Of a stretch of 5,454 bases of DNA, positions 1 through 5,450 are shown one piece after another. Position 1 is the stretch's first letter. Every line of letters begins with the position of its first letter. Position numbers and translations under genes: made by a program. Source of the DNA: Holosporaceae bacterium (GTDB lineage: Bacteria; Pseudomonadota; Alphaproteobacteria; UBA3830). The stretch spans positions 1-5,454 of the forward strand of contig JAITDB010000029.1 in NCBI GenBank assembly GCA_031282785.1, written 5' to 3'. The notes beneath the pieces were generated by a model. That model was not told the DNA's origin, ran no database searches, and worked only from the letters and a program-made list of their open reading frames with translations.

Positions 1-365
1 AGATTGTCGTAGGATTGCCCCTCTGAAAGTTCACGAGGCATCTGCATGGACTGACAAAAAGCAGCTCTATTCATAACCCGACCGACATTGGCACATTGAA
101 TCTCTATAAAAAATTTCGTCAAATCGTCCGACGTCGCATTAATGTCAAGACGTATGCTCTTTCCATTTAATATATCCTTGGGAATCTCGCAGTTCTCAAT
201 TGTAACATTTTCCACATGCGGCTTGCCCTTCAAAATCGCGTTCAGCAAGCTTATAAGCTCGGCTTTGTGCTCGTTCAGTCCAAAAATCGACTTAAAAACA
301 AAGTCACAGCTGGGAGCTAGTAAATCTGTACCGTCTTCGGAAACCACATCTATCTTTATATCCAT
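1..365 (-). CDS. Rpn family recombination-promoting nuclease / PD-(D/E)XK transposase (partial, C-terminus outside window)
   Basis: This reading frame starts at an ATG (365-363) and stays open for 121 codons to the left edge, so only the N-terminal part is visible. I read it directly from the reverse strand. It opens with the family signature LLAPSCDFVFKSIFG (residues 15-29), then a helix ending in SLLNAIL (39-45). Next comes the nuclease core: D74 in RLDI, followed by E88-x-Q90 in FFIEIQ, the D...E-x-Q version of the PD-(D/E)XK active site seen in PDDEXK_2 (PF12784). The tail RAAFCQSMQMPRELSEGQSY (100-119) matches the family's conserved region after the active site. Rpn proteins are DNA endonucleases that promote RecA-independent recombination, and they are often multicopy in host-associated bacteria. 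No strong ribosome site is seen (GGATGG lies 5 nt upstream of the start). It is divergent from glmM. Whether the full gene is intact cannot be judged. Confidence 0.85.
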   Translation of the reverse strand, partial: MDIKIDVVSEDGTDLLAPSCDFVFKSIFGLNEHKAELISLLNAILKGKPHVENVTIENCEIPKDILNGKSIRLDINATSDDLTKFFIEIQCANVGRVMNRAAFCQSMQMPRELSEGQSYDN

Positions 366-539
366 AAATCCATCCAATATTTATCATATATTTATCGTAT
401 CTAGAATAATTGTAACACAACCACAGTCAAAAAGGCAAGATTTTTGTGCGATTGTTCTGCATACAAAGTCTGATTCCCTATTGCAAATACGGTTGGCATA
501 CAATTCAACATGACAGAGGAAAGAAAAGCCCCCGCTCCC

Positions 540-568
540 TTTAATGTCGTACCAAAATTCTATATAAT
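540..568 (+). promoter_or_regulatory. Candidate sigma70-type promoter for glmM-rmuC
   Basis: A perfect TATAAT at 563-568 lies 17 bp after a weak -35 match, TTTAAT (540-545). Transcription would start near 575 and give a leader of about 35 nt before the preferred glmM start. The -10 is good, but such boxes are common in AT-rich DNA, so this is only a candidate. Confidence 0.35.
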
Positions 569-598
569 AGTCCCTGAATTCCCAGTATCGTCGCCAAC

Positions 599-602
599 GG
601 AG
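599..602 (+). promoter_or_regulatory. Ribosome binding site of glmM (decides the start)
   Basis: GGAG (within AACGGAG) lies only 2 nt before the ATG at 605 but 8 nt before the ATG at 611. The second spacing is normal and the first is too short, so the start at 611 is preferred. The DUF2608-like gene downstream has the same ACGGAG with the same 8-nt spacing. Confidence 0.65.
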
Positions 603-610
603 CTATGAAT

Positions 611-1981
611 ATGAAAAAAAAAGATCCATCGAAAAACACTCCAGCCCTATATCACACTCGCTTTTTCGGAACCGACGGCATAAGAGGCGAAGCTAATCGC
701 TACCCCATGACCATCGACATCTGCGAAGCCTTGGTAGACGCTCTGGCCTGGAAATATTGCCGCCAAACTACCTCAAAACCCCTCGTGCTCATTGGAAAAG
801 ATACCCGTATCTCCGGAGATATCTTCGAACATGCCCTGATAGCAAAATTCTGCTCACTCGGCATCGATGTCACTTTCCTCGGAGTCGTGTCCACTCCCCT
901 CCTCGCCCAATGGATGCAAAAATTTCACGCAGAACTGGGAATTATGGTCTCCGCTTCCCATAACCCCTTCTCCGATAACGGTATCAAAATATTCAAAAAT
1001 ACAGGACTAAAACTAACCGACTCCGAAGAACTCGAGATCGAAACTCTCATGCAAGATAAACCTAAATGCCACAATTCTTTCGGGAAATACGTGGGAATCT
1101 GCCGTCAGCAAGATCCAATTCCACTGCAATTCTATGCAAAAATCTTGAACTCCCTGGAAAAACACAAATCCACCCTGGGTAAAATCGTGATAGATGCCGC
1201 CAACGGTTCCCTATCCAAAACTACTAGCGAAATATTCCAAAACTTCAACGCTACCATCATTAACAATATTCCAAACGGCATAAATATAAACTATAGCTGC
1301 GGCGCAGCATACCCATCAGCCCTCGCTACCGCAGTCTTGCAACACCAAGCCGATATCGGCATCGCCTTCGACGGCGACGGAGACCGCCTTATCCTCGCCG
1401 ATAACCACGGCAATATAATCGATGGCGACCATATCCTCGCTATCCTCGCAGAAGCGGAAAACCTCCGTGCAGGAATCGTCGTCTCTACTATCATGGCTAA
1501 CCTCGCCCTCGAACACTACCTGGCCACACGCGGTCTGCAGCTCCTCAGAACTAACGTCGGCGATAAATATATCGCAGAACATGTCCTGAAATCTAACGCA
1601 AAAATCGGCGGCGAACCATCTGGACATATCATCCTGAAAGACCACCTGCCCACCGGAGACGGACTCTTCTGCGCTCTGAAAATCCTCGAATATATCGCAA
1701 AATCCGGACGTAGCCTCGCGCAACTAAGACAAATCTTCCAGTCCTATCCCGCCATAAGCCGTAATATAAAAGTAAAAGATAAATCCATCATCAATAATAA
1801 ACATATACAAACAACTATCCAAAACCTTCAACAACAACTGGCAACGCAAAACGCTAGATTGGTGGTGCGTCCTTCAGGCACAGAGTCTCTCATCCGCATA
1901 TACGCCGAAGGAAAACAAAAACAACTACTCCAAAATGCCGTAAAACAACTGGAATCGCATCTGAATCAGGAGGAAATATGA
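611..1981 (+). CDS. glmM: Phosphoglucosamine mutase GlmM
   Basis: GlmM is a cytoplasmic enzyme that interconverts glucosamine-6-phosphate and glucosamine-1-phosphate, the step before UDP-GlcNAc synthesis by GlmU for peptidoglycan and lipid A. The protein is 456 aa from the ATG at 611 (458 from 605), close to the family's usual 445-450. All four alpha-D-phosphohexomutase domains are visible. Counting from the 611 start, these are: FFGTDGIRG (18-26); the phosphoserine loop VSASHNPFSDNG with catalytic S116; the metal-binding loop DGDGDR (254-259); the sugar-specificity loop GGEPSGH (333-339), with the Glu-Ser pair typical of GlmM; and the phosphate-binding RPSGTES (420-426). The only oddity is a basic N-terminal extension of about 15 residues, beginning with an in-frame A9 tract (614-622). 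The stop overlaps the rmuC start (ATGA), so the two genes are co-transcribed. No key residue is missing, and the gene looks functional. Confidence 0.97.
   Translation: MKKKDPSKNTPALYHTRFFGTDGIRGEANRYPMTIDICEALVDALAWKYCRQTTSKPLVLIGKDTRISGDIFEHALIAKFCSLGIDVTFLGVVSTPLLAQWMQKFHAELGIMVSASHNPFSDNGIKIFKNTGLKLTDSEELEIETLMQDKPKCHNSFGKYVGICRQQDPIPLQFYAKILNSLEKHKSTLGKIVIDAANGSLSKTTSEIFQNFNATIINNIPNGININYSCGAAYPSALATAVLQHQADIGIAFDGDGDRLILADNHGNIIDGDHILAILAEAENLRAGIVVSTIMANLALEHYLATRGLQLLRTNVGDKYIAEHVLKSNAKIGGEPSGHIILKDHLPTGDGLFCALKILEYIAKSGRSLAQLRQIFQSYPAISRNIKVKDKSIINNKHIQTTIQNLQQQLATQNARLVVRPSGTESLIRIYAEGKQKQLLQNAVKQLESHLNQEEI
1968..1973 (+). promoter_or_regulatory. Strong ribosome binding site of rmuC
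   Basis: AGGAGG, a full anti-SD match, sits inside the end of glmM, 4 nt before the ATG at 1978. Together with the ATGA overlap it points to translationally coupled, efficient initiation of rmuC. It is stronger than the other ribosome sites in the window. Confidence 0.8.
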
Positions 1982-3361
1982 GCGAAACATTAACAACGCT
2001 TCTGACAGCTTGTTCCATCTTTGTGATCTACTTCCTCATAACAAAAATACGCGAACTCTCTCTACAAAACAAAAAATTAAGCAATCTGGAAGTAATCTAC
2101 CAAAACTCGCTGCTGGAAAAAGTAAAACTCGAAGAACGATGCGCACAACTAAAGGAAATGACTATTCGATGCGACTCCATTATGAGCGAAAAAATAAAAT
2201 TGGAAAAAGAAATTGTTTTTTTGTCCGCCAACTTGGAGCAAGAAAAAAAAAAATCTCCAGGAAAAAATAAAACTCCTGGATAACGCCGAACAAAAACTCT
2301 CAAATACCTTCAAAGCCATAAGCTCAGATGTGCTATCGCAGAATAATCAGACGTTTTTGGACCTCGCGCAGTCTACATTCGAAAAATTTCATGAAAAAAC
2401 AAAATCAGAGCTCTCTATCAATGCAAAATCTATGAATGAGCTGGTGAATCCAATAAAATCTGCTCTGGAAAACGTCGACGGAAAGCTCCAGGAACTGGAA
2501 AAAAATCGAATCGGCGCCTACGAGGCCCTCCGACAGCAGGTGGGAGATCTCATAATCACCCAAAATTCTTTGAAAGCCGAGACAAATCATCTGGTATCGG
2601 CATTAAAAGCCCCCACCGTCAGAGGTCGCTGGGGAGAAATGCAGCTGCGCCGAGTCGTCGAGCTAGCCGGTATGACAGAACACTGCGACTTCAAGGAACA
2701 GGTCTCCTCGGTCAATGACGACGGCAATAGAATCCGCCCCGATCTGATAATATCTATGCCCGGAAATCAACATATTGTCGTAGATGCTAAAGCACCTCTC
2801 TCCGCTTATCTCGAGGCCCTCGAAACCTCAGACGAAAAAAAGAGAAAGGACTCGCTGAAAAATCACGCAAAACAAATCCGAGCCCACGTGGCTACACTTG
2901 CTAATAAAAAATATTGGGCCCAATTTCAGCCAGGACCAGAATTTGTTGTCCTCTTCCTACCAGGAGAAATATTTTTTTCCGTCGCGACAGAAAACGATCC
3001 TTCTCTAATGGAATTCGCTATGCAGGAACATATCATAATCGCGACTCCGACCATATTGCTGGCTTTGTTGCATACTGTTGCACTCGGATGGCGTCAGGAA
3101 AATCTTTCGGAAAACGCCCGCGCCATCATAAAAATGGGACAAGAACTTTATAAACGTCTCGCAGACATGACCCAGCATATGGCAGGTCTTGGAAAAAATA
3201 TAAATTCCGCTGTCCAAAGCTATAATTCCACCATATCCTCGCTGGAAAGTCGCGTGCTGGTCAGTGCAAGAAAATTCCGCGAACTCGAAATGCATGAAAA
3301 AAATATTATAGAACTCAGCTCCATAGAAAATAACGTTAGACAAATGAAAGATAATGACTGA
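1978..3361 (+). CDS. rmuC: DNA recombination protein RmuC, reading frame interrupted at an A11 tract
   Basis: RmuC proteins are membrane-anchored, coiled-coil proteins with a nuclease-like domain that limit DNA rearrangements such as inversions at short repeats. The first frame runs from the ATG at 1978 to a TAA at 2281-2283 (101 aa): a membrane helix (about residues 5-23), then a charged coiled coil. The rest lies in the +1 frame and is open to a TGA at 3359-3361. Joining the frames in the A tract (2243-2253) gives 460 aa, a normal family length. The joined protein then has RGRWGE (215-220), RPD255 and D269-A-K271 (the PD-(D/E)XK-like core), then VLFLPGE, ATPTILLALL and GWRQE, all classic RmuC (PF02646). 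The downstream part has no good start of its own (first candidate TTG at 2213). Either the gene is a very young pseudogene, or one A is removed by transcriptional slippage, or the A count is a sequencing error. Confidence 0.9.
2243..2253 (+). other. A11 homopolymer at the rmuC frame break
   Basis: Eleven consecutive A follow a G in the rmuC coding sequence. Upstream, codons read GAA AAA AAA AAA TCT in the first frame. The family-like continuation (AAT CTC CAG GAA) is reached only if one A is skipped or missing. Both frames stay open across the tract, so the shift point maps here. Tracts this long are known substrates for RNA polymerase slippage and are also classic sites of indel mutation and sequencing error. 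Confidence 0.85.
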
Positions 3362-3368
3362 AGATCAA

Positions 3369-4264
3369 TCATTTTGCATCAAGACCCGCGGGCATATTTT
3401 GCAGAGCCACTGACATCAGCAGCTTTAAACTCGTTTTGCCAACTCGGATGCGATGCTCAATGCCACCAACTGTTATCTTGCTCATTCTTTTGATTGGAAG
3501 AGTCACTTCTGCTAAAACTCCAACTTTCTTGTTCAATTTTCTTTCGATGCCCAATCCGATTATGGGAACTATCGGTTTTGCACTGACATCGCAGACTCCT
3601 TCTCCATTTAGAGTGTACTTATAGGACACCGACATCCAGGCTATTCCCAGCACGGCAAACACAACCGCTTTATATTTTTTCAGAGGATAACCGCACTTCA
3701 TCGACGCCATCGGCAATATCGCGCTATTTTCCATGTGTCCGCCTCTAACTCCAATTACGTCGTGAGTCTCGTTATAGGCGGCGTTCATGCCACTCCAGTC
3801 GAGTTCTTTTTTTTGCTTCTTTGTGATATCTCCACCGAAGCGCATCTGCTCATTAGCAACCCTTTTTTGAAGGATTTCGCGTATTCCAGTCCAATGGTAA
3901 AAGCATACGTGCTCAAAGAGGTGGAAGTGAAATCTTCCTTCCCCTTCACCGAAGCCGCATATTTTTGCATGGAAATGCCAAGTCCGCAGACAGCTCTGGC
4001 ACCATCAAAGGAAACAGCACCTTGCACAGCAGAATCGCTCAGATCGGCGTATACTTCCGGCTCAAATGACTTATCTGCTCCGTCTCCCAAGTTATTCTCC
4101 ACGGTACTGGGCTTGAATGCATCGCTACTGCCGGAATTATCTGCTGCAAAAATATTTGAGCATCCTAAAAAAAAGCTGAGAAAAAAAATCGAAATACCAG
4201 CACTAGAATATGAAAAATTCGTTGCAGATGTTCGGAAAAAATTGCCGGATATTAACGCTTTCAT
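3369..4264 (-). CDS. Outer-membrane beta-barrel protein (Opa/OMP25-like), frame interrupted at an A8G slippery site
   Basis: The preferred start is the ATG at 4264-4262, with GGAGAGG 5 nt upstream; a GTG at 4279 is poorer. The first frame ends after 159 codons (TGA 3787-3785). The second is open through to the TGA at 3371-3369. A -1 shift at the A tract (3814-3807) joins them into 298 aa. Residues 1-41 form an export signal with a hydrophobic stretch (about 22-34) and a likely cleavage near FAA-D; FFLGC is a poor lipobox. A Ser/Asp-rich linker (about 42-85) follows. The rest alternates polar and hydrophobic residues in barrel strands, including GLGISMQKY, KCGYPL (190-195), VFAVLGIAWMSVSYKY (202-217) and PIIGLGIERKLNKKVGV (234-250), the pattern of OMP_b-brl porin-like surface proteins. 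The C-terminus (LQNMPAGLDAK) runs about 10 residues past the last strand and lacks the usual terminal aromatic. The class is fairly sure; the specific function is unknown. Confidence 0.75.
3807..3814 (-). other. A8 tract with A_AAA_AAG slippery heptamer at the barrel-gene frame break
   Basis: On the coding (minus) strand the zero frame reads AGC AAA AAA AAG AAC, which contains A_AAA_AAG in the phase used by the E. coli dnaX -1 frameshift site. A -1 shift after residue K153 continues as GAA CTC GAC TGG (ELDW) into the long second frame. One extra A in the DNA or transcript would give the same fusion. A GGTGGAG sequence lies about 17 nt upstream, and only a weak ACTC/GAGT 4-bp stem follows, so the usual stimulators are poor or absent. 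Confidence 0.7.
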
Positions 4265-4269
4265 AATTG

Positions 4270-4276
4270 CCTCTCC
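4270..4276 (-). promoter_or_regulatory. Ribosome binding site of the outer-membrane barrel gene
   Basis: On the minus strand, GGAGAGG lies 5 nt before the ATG at 4264. It sets this ATG, rather than the upstream GTG at 4279, as the start, because the site would fall inside the coding sequence if the GTG were used. Confidence 0.75.
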
Positions 4277-4286
4277 CACAAAAACA

Positions 4287-4292
4287 ATTATA
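4287..4292 (-). promoter_or_regulatory. Candidate -10 box for the outer-membrane barrel gene
   Basis: On the minus strand this reads TATAAT, 22 nt before the barrel gene's start codon. It implies a very short leader carrying the GGAGAGG site. A -35 match at normal spacing is poor (TTAATT at 19 bp is the best I see), so this promoter could be activator-dependent. Confidence 0.4.
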
Positions 4293-4356
4293 TGCTAACA
4301 CAGATCAAAATAATTAACAAATTTTAAATAATTTTACTGTATTTAATTCATACAAT

Positions 4357-4374
4357 ATGTGTGATAAGACACAT
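4357..4374. promoter_or_regulatory. Inverted repeat ATGTGT-N6-ACACAT, candidate operator between divergent genes
   Basis: Two perfect 6-bp arms flank the spacer GATAAG. The core TGTGT-N6-ACACA has the geometry of CRP/FNR-family sites (TGTGA-N6-TCACA), with the fifth base changed symmetrically. It lies between the minus-strand barrel gene and the plus-strand DUF2608-like gene, about 85 bp upstream of the likely barrel-gene transcription start. An operator role is inference; it could also be chance. Confidence 0.4.
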
Positions 4375-4419
4375 GAAACTTACAGAGAACAAAACTACTT
4401 TAATTGCGTTTCAAATAAT

Positions 4420-4461
4420 ATTATGGATCTGAGATTATGGCAATATTTTTTTTGTCCATAA
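4420..4461. repeat. Three TTATGG boxes (two direct, one inverted)
   Basis: ATTATGG occurs at 4420-4426 and again at 4434-4440, 14 bp apart. The reverse complement, CCATAA, follows at 4456-4461. The second and third copies form a 6-bp inverted repeat around a loop containing T8. They sit immediately before the candidate promoter of the DUF2608-like gene, so they could be regulator half-sites. The boxes are short and the region is AT-rich. Confidence 0.3.
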
Positions 4462-4463
4462 GT

Positions 4464-4492
4464 TTGCTTTTTCGTATTTTTTGAGTTATAGT
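4464..4492 (+). promoter_or_regulatory. Candidate sigma70-type promoter of the DUF2608-like gene
   Basis: TTGCTT (4464-4469) and TATAGT (4487-4492) are separated by exactly 17 bp. Transcription would start near 4499, giving a leader of about 60 nt. This is the best-spaced promoter in the window, but it is not tested. Confidence 0.5.
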
Positions 4493-4547
4493 ATTAGTTA
4501 ATATCCACTTAGATTTTCAATAATTGGAATAGATTATATTTATAAAC

Positions 4548-4551
4548 GGAG
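4548..4551 (+). promoter_or_regulatory. Ribosome binding site of the DUF2608-like gene
   Basis: GGAG (in ACGGAG) lies 8 nt before the ATG at 4560, which fixes that start. The next in-frame Met codons (residues 10 and 20) lie inside the signal sequence. Confidence 0.75.
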
Positions 4552-4559
4552 ATAAAAGA

Positions 4560-5450
4560 ATGAAAAACATATTTTGCCAACTTTTTATGATTATTGCGCT
4601 ATTGCAATGGTCTGTTATGGGGAGTAATCCTGCGAATAGTTCTTCTAGTGGTAATAGTAATTTTTCCCAGGGGAATAATATTATTCATTGCAATGGTTGG
4701 AAGGAGATCACGGCAAAATTACGACAGTTACAAGCCAAACATGAGCCATTTGGTGATTTTCCATTACTATTGGTCGACTACAATGACACTTTAGTTTCCT
4801 TGCCTTATAATACAGTTATCAGGGAATTCATAAGAACCAATGGTCATACGATTCGAGAGAATGTTATAGTGTCTATTTTAAAAGCTTGTCATAGCAAATA
4901 TACGAGTAGCGAGCAGTATTATGAGGGGGAAGTTGCAGAAGGTGCGTTGGATAGCATAAGATCATATAATATGGCAGGTTTTCACACTTTAGTTCTCACT
5001 CTTGGCAATAGCAGTTTGCACAAAAGCAGATGTCTGACCATGGACCAGGCTGGCATAAGTCCCTATATAAAATTCCCCAGAGATTTTTTTAAGACCGACC
5101 CCAATGAGGATATTCTTTCTTTTTCAGCTTTTCCATTATGTCCTCCGGAATATTTAATGAAGTACATTAATGGCCACATTTACTGTCCTTCTTTGCAGGG
5201 AAGTCTTTTAGATAAGTCGAAGGGAAATACTTTATGGGCTTTTACACATCTTCTGAAAAGAAAGCCCTCTTATATTGTGGTCGTTGACGATAGAATCAGC
5301 AATATTTTAACGATCAACGAAGCATGTGAGAAATTAAAAATTCCATTTTTAGGATTTGTAATCGATTTGGAAACCGAGAACGTCAAACGCATACAAAAGC
5401 TAGCTCAGGCACATGATAAAAAAACATGGTTCAAGAGTAGATTAGATTGA
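4560..5450 (+). CDS. Exported DUF2608-like HAD-superfamily protein
   Basis: The protein is 296 aa and complete. Residues 1-21 look like a Sec signal peptide: a Lys near the start, a hydrophobic stretch LFMIIALLQW, and cleavage near VMG-S. A low-complexity Ser/Asn/Gly segment (22-40) follows. The mature part matches the haloacid dehalogenase fold as seen in DUF2608 (PF11019), a family found in Legionella, Chlamydia-like and rickettsial bacteria. Motif I is LLLVDYNDTL (D73, N75, T77). Motif II is probably T147 in LVLTLGNSS. Motif III is K221 in DKSKGNTL. Motif IV is VVVDDRISNI with D243 and D244, followed by KLKIPFLGF as in the family. The second Asp of the DxD phosphatase motif is Asn here, so catalysis may be weak or altered. 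Several Cys residues fit a secreted protein. Codon choice is richer in T/G than in glmM. Substrate and role are unknown; a periplasmic or secreted phosphatase-like protein is the inference. Confidence 0.75.
   Translation: MKNIFCQLFMIIALLQWSVMGSNPANSSSSGNSNFSQGNNIIHCNGWKEITAKLRQLQAKHEPFGDFPLLLVDYNDTLVSLPYNTVIREFIRTNGHTIRENVIVSILKACHSKYTSSEQYYEGEVAEGALDSIRSYNMAGFHTLVLTLGNSSLHKSRCLTMDQAGISPYIKFPRDFFKTDPNEDILSFSAFPLCPPEYLMKYINGHIYCPSLQGSLLDKSKGNTLWAFTHLLKRKPSYIVVVDDRISNILTINEACEKLKIPFLGFVIDLETENVKRIQKLAQAHDKKTWFKSRLD

Larger units (their letters stand above)
366..610. other. Divergent intergenic region between the Rpn nuclease gene and glmM
   Basis: This AT-rich spacer holds the 5' regions of two divergent genes. 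On the plus strand the best promoter-like element is TATAAT at 563-568. On the minus strand several overlapping AT-rich boxes lie around 385-415, but none stands out. A 32-codon ORF (510-608) ends in an ATGA overlap with the upstream ATG of glmM; it has no ribosome site and I do not annotate it as a gene. I see no tRNA, terminator or long repeat here. Confidence 0.5.

Noticed and set aside
428..446. CAAAAA-N7-TTTTTG hairpin as a terminator for a transcript entering from the left
   Set aside because: The stem is purely A/T-rich apart from one closing C-G pair, no T-run follows the hairpin, and the only gene to the left is transcribed away from it.
142..513. Plus-strand ORF of 123 codons
   Set aside because: It is the antisense shadow of the Rpn nuclease gene, has no ribosome site, and its translation resembles no family.
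1316..1723. Minus-strand ORF of 135 codons inside glmM
   Set aside because: It is antisense to a clearly intact, highly conserved enzyme and arises from glmM codon bias.
2213..3361. C-terminal rmuC part as a separate gene starting at TTG 2213
   Set aside because: The TTG has no ribosome site, and its first codons (MFFCPPTW) are simply the out-of-frame reading of the upstream coiled-coil segment; an interrupted single gene explains the data better.
4159..4168. Barrel protein as a lipoprotein (FFLGC)
   Set aside because: The -3 position is Phe rather than Leu/Val/Ile, and a signal peptidase I-like site (FAA-D) follows closely; a barrel protein is not expected to be lipidated.
3735..4298. Plus-strand ORF of 187 codons across the barrel gene
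   Set aside because: It lies antisense to the barrel gene, whose minus-strand translation has a signal peptide, barrel strands and a good ribosome site; the plus-strand product has none of these.
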